Notes: generated from the sequence alone by a model not told the origin. Counted from the first letter of the stretch, positions 44,970 through 54,461 are shown. The stretch: 64,000 nt of DNA from Candidatus Scybalocola faecavium (GCA_018713145.1 DVFP01000021.1:23845-87844), one strand, 5' to 3'. Numbers and translations are program-made.

Positions 44970-47288
44970 TTAATAGTTTTCATACACAGGTTCCAAAAGG
45001 ATCCTTGTGATGGCACAAGCCTCTAATGTGAGGGAAAAGGTCAGCCTTTTATTGTCGCACAGGAGAAGCCGGCGCTCAAAAGAGGGCATACTTTTTTGTT
45101 GAAAAGCTAATAGTTCCGGTTCTGAATAAATGCCTAACCGGTTATTTTCCAGCCAGTATTGGTAGGTACAACTTTCCTTCCAGGAAACTTGAAAAAAGTG
45201 AGCAATATATTTTGTATATGGCAGATCTGTTAGTGTGATTTCAAAAATAGCCTGTGGGTACTGATTCAGCAGGTCTGTTGTATAACTGAGATCCCCATAG
45301 TCTGCCTGGGCTTGATCACAGATTTCATTAAAGGAAGGATTAAATAAAAATATATCAATCCCATCCTCCTTTGTTTTTTGGATCAAAAATGTGTTTCCCC
45401 GACCAAGAAGAAAAGAGCCAAAATGTCCCATATAGTCGAAAAGGTAGAACGCATTTTTCCTGCAGGGAACAGACAACGTCAGTCCGTTTTCACCCCAAAA
45501 AAGCGGGTGGTTATTGTCAAATTGCTCATTAAAATCACTTAGGAGAAAACAGGCCAATCCGGCGGCTTTGTCTCCATATTTCATCCATTTTCCACACAGA
45601 TAGGATGTGCGGATGAAGGAATCATTGCTGGGATTTAAATCGGTGGACTGTTTTCTGTTTGAGGAAAAACACAGGTCAGATAAAATGATACGAGTGTTCA
45701 TCCAGGCGGTTGCGGATAGATGATGAAAGATTTCCTGAATCTGTCCATCATCTATGTGATAGTGGGGAAATACGGTAATTACCCCATCCGGAGCAGGCAG
45801 TTGCAAAAAACTGCTGGAATATTTAATAAGATCTGTGGCGCTGATATTAATATAAAGCTTAATACCGGGAAGTGTTTCTTTTATCTTTTGGAAGATCATA
45901 GGATATATGCCAATAAATTCCTCTGGAGGAATCCGGGACGGATCCAGGCAAAGGCCTGTTTTTTCTAAATCTCTCAAATTGCTGCCTCTCAGATGTTCTA
46001 AAAGAAGTTTGAGAATATGGAAAAAAATCTCCGGTTCTGTCAGGTGTAGCCTCAGATTCAGTATTGGAATCAGGGAATTTTTTCTGATATAGCTTAAGAC
46101 CTGATCCAGCAGAGGAAAATGCAGTTGTGCTAACTTTTTTTTATTTAGTTTGAACACGCAGTTGGAATGATCCCCAATAATTTCATCCAGAATAACACCT
46201 GTTTGATTTCCAAAGAAGGTGAGTTGCCAAGCCATTTCCTGTACATTTTGATATAGAAGATGATAGTAACAGGGAACGTAAAAAATGTGATGCCTCTGAA
46301 ATCCGGGAATACTTTCAGAAGAAATAAAGGAAATAGGCGGAAGCTGTATACGAATGGGCGGTATGCGGTATTGTGCCATGATTTGCTCGTTATCTCCAGG
46401 GTGATTGACTAAAAGGGCTTTTGCTAACTGCCAGGGGGATTGATCTGGGACAGGTAAGGCTTCTTTGGGATAAGGTTCCAGGGCTTTACGGCTGTTTCGG
46501 CGGAAAACTGAAGGCAAACTTCCATAAGCGTTCTTAAAATATCCAGACATAGAGCGAGCATTGGCAAAACCGGATCGGTCAGCGATGTCCTCCAATGTCA
46601 GATCAGAGGTAAGGAGTAATTCTCTGGCATGCTCCAATCGAAGGAGAACAATATACTCAGTATAACTCTTATTTATAAACTGGCGGAATAAATGGGAGAT
46701 ATAAGATGGTGTCATATAATGGCGTGCGGCAAGCTCCTTCAGAGAAATTTCTTTGTTATAGTTTTTACGAATATCCTCAAGGATTTCGCGGAAGTGTATC
46801 CAGGAACGGGACTGACTTCCTTGCTTTTCTGAACGCTTTTCTGAAAAATTCGTGTATAACTCATAAAATAACCGGCAAACCTTGCTGTCAAATAACAGCT
46901 TTAGGTAAGGGTTGGATGTGTCAGACAGAAGGATACGGGCCAATTCTGTCAGCACTGTAATTATAGGCTGATAGAGTGCTTTATTATCATCACAGATGGA
47001 ATTACAGTTAAAATATAACTGTTTATCCTGAAAAATTGTGTGATCCGTTATTTGATCTTTAAGGAAAAAGCGGAGACACAGACCGTTGTCGATAAAAAGT
47101 TCGTATAAGGAAAAACTGTTGATTACTATGACATCATTAGTCTTAAGTTCGTATGTCCGACCTTCTAAAGTGACATGGGCAGTGCCATTAAGGATAAGGA
47201 GGATCTGAGCATCTTCCTGCCAGCGTATATGAGCCAGTTGGTCATTACTTTCCTGTGTGAGAATGTTAAAAAATGTATATTCTGTCAT
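44970..47288 (-). CDS. AraC-family regulator fused to degenerate GH39-like sensor domain
   Basis: An intact 772-residue fusion. Residues about 1-110 are a cupin-like domain, 175-275 the paired AraC HTH (SLKELAARHYMTPSYISHLFRQFIN and LEDIADRSGFANARSMSGYFKNAYG), a linker to about 330, and a GH39-like barrel to about 640, then a beta tail. The barrel follows the GH39 pattern (DEIIGDHSNCVFKLN, then FFLLSDFNEQ-like ACFLLSDFNEQFDNNHP and ENGLTLSV), yet the acid/base WNEP appears as CLDPS and the nucleophile TEWN as SDLC, so both expected Glu positions read Asp. Enzyme activity looks unlikely. It is divergent from the secreted esterase-like lipoprotein at 47507, its probable target. Confidence 0.85.
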   Translation of the reverse strand: MTEYTFFNILTQESNDQLAHIRWQEDAQILLILNGTAHVTLEGRTYELKTNDVIVINSFSLYELFIDNGLCLRFFLKDQITDHTIFQDKQLYFNCNSICDDNKALYQPIITVLTELARILLSDTSNPYLKLLFDSKVCRLFYELYTNFSEKRSEKQGSQSRSWIHFREILEDIRKNYNKEISLKELAARHYMTPSYISHLFRQFINKSYTEYIVLLRLEHARELLLTSDLTLEDIADRSGFANARSMSGYFKNAYGSLPSVFRRNSRKALEPYPKEALPVPDQSPWQLAKALLVNHPGDNEQIMAQYRIPPIRIQLPPISFISSESIPGFQRHHIFYVPCYYHLLYQNVQEMAWQLTFFGNQTGVILDEIIGDHSNCVFKLNKKKLAQLHFPLLDQVLSYIRKNSLIPILNLRLHLTEPEIFFHILKLLLEHLRGSNLRDLEKTGLCLDPSRIPPEEFIGIYPMIFQKIKETLPGIKLYINISATDLIKYSSSFLQLPAPDGVITVFPHYHIDDGQIQEIFHHLSATAWMNTRIILSDLCFSSNRKQSTDLNPSNDSFIRTSYLCGKWMKYGDKAAGLACFLLSDFNEQFDNNHPLFWGENGLTLSVPCRKNAFYLFDYMGHFGSFLLGRGNTFLIQKTKEDGIDIFLFNPSFNEICDQAQADYGDLSYTTDLLNQYPQAIFEITLTDLPYTKYIAHFFQVSWKESCTYQYWLENNRLGIYSEPELLAFQQKSMPSFERRLLLCDNKRLTFSLTLEACAITRILLEPVYENY

Positions 47289-47506
47289 AAAATATCCCTC
47301 ATTATAATTATATGTAAAAAAGTAAAATATTATTAAGAATTATATGTAAAAATATGTATAAAGTCAATGCGGCTTGAAAACAAAATATAGAAAAAACCAT
47401 GATTATACAGAGAATTTGCCGGAATTCCTGCTTTTATGGAAAACATTTTTTGTTTAAAATATTCCCATGCTGCGTAAGCAGCAGGATCGAAAGGAGAGGA
47501 TATTAC

Positions 47507-49408
47507 ATGAATCGATTATTTAGACGGGCCGGGGGAATATTGCTCGTTGCAGCATTGACAGTTTCCATGGCTGCTTGCAGCCAGGATAGTGGAGAAAGTG
47601 CGCATTCAGGAGAAACAACACCTGCGGAAACGACCCCTGACAGCGCAGATATGAAAGACGCAGGGACTGAGAGCGGGGGATCCGCGGAAGAAACATCAGC
47701 AGAGAATGGCGGGTCACAGACATCGGAAGCAGCAGCAGAGCCGGTGACGCCGGATGTACCTGTAAAAGAAGTGGAGGTGTCTCCAGAAGATGAAGATTAT
47801 TATCAGGAGCTTTTAGATACGGAAATTTATAATTATAAGCTGATCCGGAATATTCCTACAGCTTACGATGAGAGCTCTTATAATACATATTGTGAAAACG
47901 CCAATATTCTTTTAACATTAGACCCCAGCACAATCGGAGAAGTACAGCAGGGACTCATTGAAAAAGCGGCGGATTTAAGAAGCCAGCTTGTTCAGATCCA
48001 ACCCCTTGAAGAGAGTATCTGGTATTTATGGGGAGACTCTATCCCTTATGCTGAGGATGCAAAGAGCCTGGAGTTTACAACAGAAAGCTATGATAATTCA
48101 GACTTTGTTCCATTTGTCGTACCTTATCTTTTAGATGATCAGTCCAGTGTGAAGGGAAATATCATCGTTATTGCCGGCGGCGGCTATTCCTCCAGAGGAA
48201 ATTCCGGTGAAGGCTGGCCTATTGCGGAAGGATTTAATGAGAGAGGTTATAACTGTTACGTGCTTCAGAGGCGTGTAGCTCCGTACAGCCCTGATGATAT
48301 ATGGATGGATTTCCAGAGAAGTATCCGTGTAGTCCGCAGTCACATTGATTCCATGGGACTTGGCGGCGGTGACTGTATTGCTGCAGTTGGTTTCTCTGGA
48401 GGCTCAGCAACGATTTTAGGCGCTATTGATATGTATTACGGTGATATTGTACCAACGGTAACTGATGAAAATTATGCTCCGGATGAAATCGATGAAATTA
48501 ACAGTGATCTGGATGTGGCGCTGTGTATTTACGGGCCCAATTATCTTGGGGGTACTGCCTATGAGGATCCAGATGGATTTAAAGGACTGGATACGGAAAA
48601 TCCTAATATTCCGGCCATGTTTTTAGCTGCTGGTGAGAATGATTCAACATCTGATGACAACACGATCCTCCGTGATTCTGTAAAGGATAAGGCGTTAGTG
48701 GAAATGCACACCTTTGCTAATGTAGGCCACGGATTTGGTGTTGGTCTTACCGGCACCAACTCTACTTACTGGATGGATCTGGCAGATGGATTTATTGACC
48801 AGGTGATTGCCGGCGGAAAGGCAGAGGGAGAAGCTTCCACAGAGATTGCGATCCCGGATGGCTATACTCAGTATCAGACCTTTGATGCTGCCTTTGGTTT
48901 TGGGGACGCCACAGTCACTTTAGCCATTAATGATGACGGGACCCAGTTCTATGCCGGATTTATCGCCTTTGAAGAGCTTCAGGAGCTGGAAGGTACGGTA
49001 GGTGATGATGGCACCGTGACCGTAACCTTTGATAAAACCGGATTTATGAGCGGGGACGCCCAGATGATCTACGATTCTGCGGATCCGGATGCATGGCAGC
49101 CGGTAGGCACTGGCAGCGGAACAGGAACAGCATCTGCGGAAATTGAGATCCCAGATGACTATACTCAGTATCAGACTTTTGATGCCACTTTTGGTTTTGG
49201 CGATGCCACAATAACTTTGGCCATTAATGATGACGGGACCCAGTTCTACGCCGGATTTATCGCTTTTGAAGAGCTTCAGGAACTGGAAGGTATCGTCAAT
49301 GATGATGGAACGGTTACTGTAACCTTTGATAAAACCGGGTTTATGAGCGGAGACGCCCAGATGATCTATGACTCTGCGGATCCGGATGCATGGCAGCCGG
49401 TAGAGTGA
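47507..49408 (+). CDS. Secreted lipoprotein with alpha/beta-hydrolase domain and tandem C-terminal repeat
   Basis: A 633-residue lipoprotein (lipobox MAAC, Cys 24) followed by a Ser/Thr/Glu-rich linker (to about 90). The alpha/beta-hydrolase domain (about 200-435) has nucleophile elbow GFSGG (Ser 297), a candidate Asp in AAGENDS (about 380) and His 408 in NVGHGFG, as in acetylxylan-esterase-like enzymes. Two near-identical units of 89 residues follow (about 446-534 and 545-633). ATG has AAGGAGAGG upstream. It is divergent from the AraC-GH39-like regulator and ends at a hairpin. Probably removes acyl groups from polysaccharides; substrate unknown. Confidence 0.85.
   Translation: MNRLFRRAGGILLVAALTVSMAACSQDSGESAHSGETTPAETTPDSADMKDAGTESGGSAEETSAENGGSQTSEAAAEPVTPDVPVKEVEVSPEDEDYYQELLDTEIYNYKLIRNIPTAYDESSYNTYCENANILLTLDPSTIGEVQQGLIEKAADLRSQLVQIQPLEESIWYLWGDSIPYAEDAKSLEFTTESYDNSDFVPFVVPYLLDDQSSVKGNIIVIAGGGYSSRGNSGEGWPIAEGFNERGYNCYVLQRRVAPYSPDDIWMDFQRSIRVVRSHIDSMGLGGGDCIAAVGFSGGSATILGAIDMYYGDIVPTVTDENYAPDEIDEINSDLDVALCIYGPNYLGGTAYEDPDGFKGLDTENPNIPAMFLAAGENDSTSDDNTILRDSVKDKALVEMHTFANVGHGFGVGLTGTNSTYWMDLADGFIDQVIAGGKAEGEASTEIAIPDGYTQYQTFDAAFGFGDATVTLAINDDGTQFYAGFIAFEELQELEGTVGDDGTVTVTFDKTGFMSGDAQMIYDSADPDAWQPVGTGSGTGTASAEIEIPDDYTQYQTFDATFGFGDATITLAINDDGTQFYAGFIAFEELQELEGIVNDDGTVTVTFDKTGFMSGDAQMIYDSADPDAWQPVE
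48842..49405 (+). repeat. In-frame tandem duplication of 297 bp within the lipoprotein gene
   Basis: Unit 1 starts at 48842 and unit 2 at 49139, exactly 297 nt (99 codons) apart. Both begin IPDxYTQYQTF and end DAWQPV. Nucleotide identity is very high over the roughly 267-nt core, so the duplication is recent or kept similar by gene conversion. Confidence 0.9.
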
Positions 49409-49468
49409 TTGCATTAAACTTTGCAACAAACTTATGGCCAATAACTTTATAAAATAAATTTGCCTCAA

Positions 49469-49505
49469 GGGCGCGCCTCATGTTTTTACGCGGCGCGTCC
49501 TTTCT
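49469..49505 (+). terminator. Terminator after the lipoprotein gene
   Basis: GGGCGCGCC (49469-49477) pairs with GGCGCGTCC (49492-49500) with one G-T pair, followed by TTTCTC. Confidence 0.65.
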
Positions 49506-49628
49506 CATTGTGATGCGACAAAATTGAATTTTGAAATGGATTTGTTAATACTAAAATATAGGAAGCTGCTGCGGCAGGACCAGTCAATGGGCAGATCTGG
49601 CTGAATCGTTACAGGAAAACTTCTATAC

Positions 49629-49657
49629 TTGCCAACCCTCCTTTTCAATAGTATAAT
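49629..49657 (+). promoter_or_regulatory. Promoter of lgt
   Basis: TTGCCA (49629-49634), 17-bp spacer, TATAAT (49652-49657). The leader then holds a hairpin with exact arms CAGTTCAGAC/GTCTGAACTG (49681-49733) before the start at 49773. Confidence 0.7.
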
Positions 49658-49772
49658 AACTCAGAGACCGATGAATATAACAGTTCAGACGGCTGGGCAG
49701 CGGGCCGTGATTGCGTCGGTTCTGTCTGAACTGTTGACTGTGCTTGGATGTGCTTAAGATCAGGAGGATAAC

Positions 49773-50597
49773 ATGTATAATGATTTATTTACCATAGGGA
49801 ATATTACGGTCCATGGCTACGGACTGATGATCGGGATTGGGATCATTGCAGCTTATCTTATGACAGAACACCTGGCTAAGAAAAAAGCGATGGATCCGGA
49901 TCCGGTTTTTTCACTTCTTATTTTTGGTGTACTGGGAGGAATTGCAGGAGCCAAGATCCTTTACTGGATCACTATATTTGATGAGATCATCCGGGATCCG
50001 GCTATACTGTGGCACTCACTGACAGATGGTTTTGTTGTTTATGGCGGTATTATCGGCGGTATTTTGGCGGGATATGCAGTGTGCCGGATAAAGAAGATCA
50101 GTTTTTGGGATTATCTGGACTGCGCAACGCCTTCCATTGCCCTGGCCCAGGGATTTGGACGTATCGGCTGTTTTTTAGCCGGATGTTGCTATGGAATGGA
50201 AACAGACAGTTGGTGTGCCATAACTTTTACAAACTCCCAGTTTGCGCCCAATCATGTTCCGCTGGTTCCGACCCAGATTTTTTCCAGTGTTTTTGATTTT
50301 GCTCATTTTGTACTGCTGTATGTCATCACCCGAAGAAGTAAGGTTCCAGGGTTTACCAGCAGCCTGTATTTGATCATTTACGGTGTGGGAAGATTTGTCA
50401 TCGAATTTTTCCGGGGAGATTTAATCCGCGGATCTGTAGGGGCCTTGTCAACATCTCAGTTTATTTCTATTTTTATTGTGGCTTTCGGCGTAGTGCTTAT
50501 GGTCAAAAAACTTCGGGACAGCAAGCGTGATCAGATTGCACAAGAAAATACCCGAGACGAGGAAGAAAAAGTAGAAAATGTGAAAGAAAATCATTGA
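49773..50597 (+). CDS. lgt: Prolipoprotein diacylglyceryl transferase
   Basis: A 274-residue membrane enzyme that transfers diacylglycerol to the lipobox Cys of prolipoproteins. Seven hydrophobic segments; VYGGIIGGILAGY (about 90-102), the signature GRIGCFLAGCCYG (about 128-140) and YGVGRFVIEFFRGD (about 205-218). ATG follows AGGAGGATAAC. The last 20 residues are charged. The promoter of the next operon overlaps its stop codon. Confidence 0.96.
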   Translation: MYNDLFTIGNITVHGYGLMIGIGIIAAYLMTEHLAKKKAMDPDPVFSLLIFGVLGGIAGAKILYWITIFDEIIRDPAILWHSLTDGFVVYGGIIGGILAGYAVCRIKKISFWDYLDCATPSIALAQGFGRIGCFLAGCCYGMETDSWCAITFTNSQFAPNHVPLVPTQIFSSVFDFAHFVLLYVITRRSKVPGFTSSLYLIIYGVGRFVIEFFRGDLIRGSVGALSTSQFISIFIVAFGVVLMVKKLRDSKRDQIAQENTRDEEEKVENVKENH

Positions 50598-50622
50598 CAG
50601 AAACCTAAGTTGCACCTATAAT
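50594..50622 (+). promoter_or_regulatory. Consensus promoter of the licT-PTS operon
   Basis: TTGACA (50594-50599), 17-bp spacer, TATAAT (50617-50622); both boxes are perfect consensus. The -35 box overlaps the stop codon of lgt. Strong initiation fits a gene controlled by transcript antitermination. Confidence 0.9.
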
Positions 50623-50659
50623 ATAGACAAGTAGAAAAGTGAATCACGATACTTTTAGC

Positions 50660-50757
50660 AAGATTGTGACTGGTAATGCAGGCAAGACTGGCGTTGTATT
50701 TTTAGGCGAGACAGAATTTTTCTGCCTCTTGCCGTTATACACACCGGTCTTTTTTTG
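50660..50757 (+). promoter_or_regulatory. RAT antiterminator and overlapping terminator
   Basis: Bases 50660-50689 match the ribonucleic antiterminator of BglG/LicT proteins (AAGATTGTGAC...TGCAGGCAAGACT). The 3' part of this element (AAGACTGGCGTTGTA, from 50684) also pairs with TACACACCGGTCTT near 50738-50751, forming a terminator followed by TTTTTTT, with an inner GGCGAG...CTTGCC stem. The two structures exclude one another, as in known bgl-type antitermination. Confidence 0.9.
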
Positions 50758-50822
50758 CGCCTGATTTTAGACGATCTAAAAAGCAGGGGGAACAACGTTT
50801 AAACAGGGGGAGGCTGAAACGT

Positions 50823-51665
50823 ATGGAATACAGGATTGAACGGGTGATCAATAATAATGTGGTCTGTTCAGTCAACGGAAAAGGGGAAGAAATCATTTTA
50901 AGGGGCAAAGGCATTGGATTTCAGAAAAAGCCTGGAATGGAAGTAGATGCTTCTTTGGTTGAGGGAATCTTCACTTTAGAAAAATCCCAGACAAAAAATA
51001 AGCTGGTGCAGCTTTTGGAGGATATACCGGAGATTTATATTGAGATCACCAGCCAGATTGTAGACCATGCTAAAGAAACTTTGGGAAAATCGTTAAATGA
51101 AAATATTTATGTTACTTTAACAGACCATATCCACTTTGCTATTGAGCGGAAACAGAAGCATTTGGAATATGTAAATCCACTTTTATGGGAAATCAAAAGT
51201 TTTTACACCGGAGAATATCAGGTCGGACTGTGGGCTCTGGATCTTATCCATAAACGTTTGGGCCAGCGCTTAAAGGAGGATGAGGCGGGATTTATTGCCC
51301 TGCATATTGTCAATGCCCAGTTGGGGATCCAGATGGATCATATGTACCGGGTCACTGAAATGATCGGCGGCATCTTAAAGATCGTAGAAGAATATTACGG
51401 GAGACATTTTGATACAGATTCCATGGATTATGAGCGTTTTATTACTCATTTAAAGTTTTTCGGACAAAGGCTGTTTAAAAATAAAACCTATGGTCAGGAA
51501 GATCCCGGATTTCACAAAATGATCAAGGAACGCTATGCGAAAGATTACGGCTGTGCCATGCGGATACGGCTTTATATAAAAAAGAACTATCAAAAAGAAA
51601 TCGGTACAGAGGAAATTACATTTCTTACAGTTCATTTACGGAGGCTTTCTTCCAGTGAGGTTTAA
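50823..51665 (+). CDS. BglG/LicT-family transcription antiterminator
   Basis: A 280-residue RNA-binding antiterminator. The CAT RNA-binding domain occupies residues 1-55 (RIERVINNNVVCSVNGKGEEIIL), PRD1 about 65-170 with His in LTDHIHFAIER, and PRD2 about 175-280 with HLKFFGQRL and FLTVHLRRL. PRD histidines are phosphorylated by the PTS to set activity. It would bind the RAT at 50660 to allow transcription of itself and the EIICBA gene 94 nt downstream. ATG follows AGGGGGAGG. Confidence 0.95.
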   Translation: MEYRIERVINNNVVCSVNGKGEEIILRGKGIGFQKKPGMEVDASLVEGIFTLEKSQTKNKLVQLLEDIPEIYIEITSQIVDHAKETLGKSLNENIYVTLTDHIHFAIERKQKHLEYVNPLLWEIKSFYTGEYQVGLWALDLIHKRLGQRLKEDEAGFIALHIVNAQLGIQMDHMYRVTEMIGGILKIVEEYYGRHFDTDSMDYERFITHLKFFGQRLFKNKTYGQEDPGFHKMIKERYAKDYGCAMRIRLYIKKNYQKEIGTEEITFLTVHLRRLSSSEV

Positions 51666-51759
51666 AACCCTTTAAGGATACTTTAAAGCGGTAAATATAA
51701 AGAATTTGACCTGCAGCAGCAGGTACAAATGCTTTTTAAAATGAAAGGAGAGAGAGAAC

Positions 51760-53955
51760 ATGAAAGACAAGATTTTTGGCGTACTTCAAAGGATCGGGAG
51801 GAGCTTTATGCTCCCAATTGCAGTATTGCCGGTAGCAGGACTGTTGCTGGGGTTGGGAAGTTCATTTACCAATGCAACGATGATCGAAACCTATAATCTG
51901 CAGAGCATTTTAGGGGATGGGACCATCCTTCACGGCCTGCTGACCATTATGAGCCGGGTAGGCAGCGCGATTTTTGATAATCTGCCCCTGATTTTTGCGG
52001 TAGGTGTGGCCATAGGTATGGCCAAAAAAGAGAAAGAGGTGGCAGCCCTTTCTTCCATGATCGCTTTTTTTGTTATGCATGTATCTATTAACGCTATGCT
52101 TCAGTTATCCGGCCAGGTGGATTCTGCCGGTGTGATCGCGGAGGATGTGCTGGATGGAACCATTGCCAGTATGTGCGGTATTCCTACTTTGCAGATGGGT
52201 GTGTTTGGAGGTATTATTGTAGGTTTGGGTGTTGCGGCTCTTCACAACCGTTTTTATAAGATCCAGATGCCCAATGCCCTGTCCTTTTTCGGAGGATCCA
52301 GGTTTATCCCTATTATTTCCACGATTGTTTATATGTTTGTAGGCATTGCCATGTATTTTGTATGGCCGGTAGTTCAGAATGGTATTTACGCCCTTGGCGG
52401 ACTGGTTACAGGAACAGGATACATCGGAACACTGATTTTTGGTTTGATTAAGCGGGCATTGATCCCATTTGGGCTTCACCACGTATTTTATATGCCTTTC
52501 TGGCAGACAGCCGTAGGCGGCACCATGGAAGTCGCCGGCCAGTTGGTTCAGGGCGGACAGAATATTTTCTTTGCTCAGCTGGCAGATCCAACAGTGACTC
52601 ATTTCAGCGCTGATGCTACCCGGTATTTCTCCGGTGAGTTTATTTTCATGATTTTCGGCCTTCCTGGAGCTGCTTTGGCTATGTACCGCACTGCAAAGCC
52701 GGAAAAACGCAAACAGGCAGGAGGATTGCTGCTTTCAGCTGCCCTTGCAAGTATGTTTACCGGTATTACAGAGCCTATTGAATTTTCCTTCCTGTTTGTT
52801 GCACCTATGCTTTTTGGTGTTCAGGTCGTTTTGGCCGGTTCCTGCTATATGGTGGCCCATATGTTAAACATTGCCGTGGGGCTCACGTTCTCCGGCGGAC
52901 TTATTGACCTGCTGCTGTTTGGTATTTTACAGGGAAATGCAAAGACAAGCTGGCTTTTGATCATTCCCTGCGGTATTGTGTATTTCTTCCTGTATTATTT
53001 TATTTTCAGCTTCCTCATTAAGAAATTTAATCTTAAGACACCGGGTCGTGAGGATGATGATGTGGAAACAAAGCTTTTTACAAAAGCAGATTACAATGCG
53101 AAAAAAGCCGGTGATTCCGGCAGCAGCGGCAAGGCGGAAGGTACTTTTGATGAGCGCAGCGCGGCGATTATGCTTGGCCTTGGCGGCAAGGATAATATTA
53201 GTGACGTAGACTGTTGTGCGACACGGCTTCGTGTAACGGTAAAGGATGCAGGTAAAGTAAAAGAGGATGTTTTAAAGAGCACCGGTTCCCGGGGCATTGT
53301 GAAAAAGGGACAGGGGGTTCAGGTGATTTACGGACCTCAGGTCGCGGTGATCAAATCGAATCTGGAAGACTTTCTGGAAAGTCCGGCAAGCAGCCAAGTC
53401 ACAGAAGAAAGTTTGTTTGGAGCCGATGGCAGTGAGAATACTTCGGTTTCAAAGGTTTCGGAAGACGCGGCTTCCGACCATACCGCCGCCGGTGATGCTG
53501 CCGGTCAGATGCTCCTTTCTTCTCCAATGATAGGAAAGGCAATGCCGTTATCGGATGTAGGAGATGGTGTATTTTCTGAAGGGATGCTTGGGGAAGGCAT
53601 GGCTGTGGAACCTTCTGAGGGCAAACTGTTTGCACCGGCAGACGGAACCATTACCATGGTGTTTGACACAAAACATGCCATAGGCATGGATCTGGACGGC
53701 GGCATAGAGCTGCTGCTTCATATGGGCATTGACACCGTTCAGTTAAATGGGCAGTATTTTGATGTTAAGGTTAAGGATGGAGATCGGGTGACCCGGGGAC
53801 AGCTTCTTGCCCAGTTTGATATGGAAGCCATCAAGGCGGCCGGATACCGTACCGTGACTCCGATGATCGTTACCAATACAGATAACTTTAAGGAGATCAA
53901 AGTAGTTAAGACCGGCGATGTGACCCAGGAGGATCAGGTCCTTTCTGTGCTATAA
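51760..53955 (+). CDS. PTS glucose/glucoside-family permease EIICBA
   Basis: A 731-residue PTS transporter in the order IIC-IIB-IIA. IIC (residues about 1-430) holds about ten membrane segments with GLHHVFYMPFWQTAVGG and GITEPIEFSFLF; IIB (about 465-545) has the phospho-Cys motif DCCATRLRV; IIA (about 590-731) has the Crr-like LLLHMGIDTVQLNG with the active His and GDRVTRGQLLAQFD. The domain order is that of the glucose/GlcNAc group (PtsG, NagE). It imports and phosphorylates a sugar using HPr-P. ATG follows GAAAGGAGAGAG. Regulated by the antiterminator upstream. Exact sugar unresolved. Confidence 0.94.
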   Translation: MKDKIFGVLQRIGRSFMLPIAVLPVAGLLLGLGSSFTNATMIETYNLQSILGDGTILHGLLTIMSRVGSAIFDNLPLIFAVGVAIGMAKKEKEVAALSSMIAFFVMHVSINAMLQLSGQVDSAGVIAEDVLDGTIASMCGIPTLQMGVFGGIIVGLGVAALHNRFYKIQMPNALSFFGGSRFIPIISTIVYMFVGIAMYFVWPVVQNGIYALGGLVTGTGYIGTLIFGLIKRALIPFGLHHVFYMPFWQTAVGGTMEVAGQLVQGGQNIFFAQLADPTVTHFSADATRYFSGEFIFMIFGLPGAALAMYRTAKPEKRKQAGGLLLSAALASMFTGITEPIEFSFLFVAPMLFGVQVVLAGSCYMVAHMLNIAVGLTFSGGLIDLLLFGILQGNAKTSWLLIIPCGIVYFFLYYFIFSFLIKKFNLKTPGREDDDVETKLFTKADYNAKKAGDSGSSGKAEGTFDERSAAIMLGLGGKDNISDVDCCATRLRVTVKDAGKVKEDVLKSTGSRGIVKKGQGVQVIYGPQVAVIKSNLEDFLESPASSQVTEESLFGADGSENTSVSKVSEDAASDHTAAGDAAGQMLLSSPMIGKAMPLSDVGDGVFSEGMLGEGMAVEPSEGKLFAPADGTITMVFDTKHAIGMDLDGGIELLLHMGIDTVQLNGQYFDVKVKDGDRVTRGQLLAQFDMEAIKAAGYRTVTPMIVTNTDNFKEIKVVKTGDVTQEDQVLSVL

Positions 53956-53978
53956 AGAGCATTTTTTTATCGAAAAGA

Positions 53979-54018
53979 GCAAGTTTATGCTGTCAATGGC
54001 ATAAACTTGCTTTTTTTC
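53979..54018 (+). terminator. Terminator of the licT-PTS operon
   Basis: GCAAGTTTATGC (53979-53990) pairs exactly with GCATAAACTTGC (53999-54010), followed by seven T. Confidence 0.95.
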
Positions 54019-54033
54019 TTGGGTTTATGCTAT

Positions 54034-54449
54034 GATGCCTATATGCGCTTCGGAGGAATGCCGGGTATTGCGGATATTGGACTGAATCAGGAAAGAGCAC
54101 CAGCCCTTCTTGAAGGCATTTATTCTACGGTTGTAGTCAGAGATATTTTGGAACGGGAAAAACGGCGGGGGCAGAGACAGATTACGGACTCTGGGCTCCT
54201 GCGCAAGATATGGGACTTAGAAATTATCTGCTTGGATTCCGTAATCGGGACAGCGGCCATGGAATTGAGAATGTTGTTTACTTTGAACTGCTACGAAGAG
54301 GCTATGATGTGGCAATCGGGAAAATCGAAAACGCTGAAGTGGATTTTATTGCAGCAACTGCAGATGATAAAATATATATTCAGGTGACAGAGTCTATGCT
54401 AAACGAGGATGTTGGAAAAAGAGAAATTGCACCGCTGCATCAACGATAG
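54034..54449 (+). pseudogene. Remnant of a DUF4143/AAA ATPase
   Basis: Two frames cover the C-terminal part of an ATP-binding protein of the DUF4143 family. The first reads MRFGGMPGIADIGL and YSTVVVRDILERE to about 54210; the second, from about 54207, reads GLRNYLLGF, then GIENVVYFELLRRGYDV, EVDFIAA, IYIQVTESM and REIAPLHQR. In intact members these blocks are joined by about 60 residues and the ATPase domain precedes them, so the 5' half and an internal piece are lost. Confidence 0.8.
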
Positions 54450-54461
54450 AAGAGTCAGAAC

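Noticed and set aside
48842..49405. Tandem repeat considered as CRISPR
   Set aside because: Only two units of 297 bp inside a coding frame, no spacers, no cas genes.
53979..54010. Palindrome as a mobile element end
   Set aside because: Its perfect stem followed by seven T directly after the PTS stop is a normal terminator.
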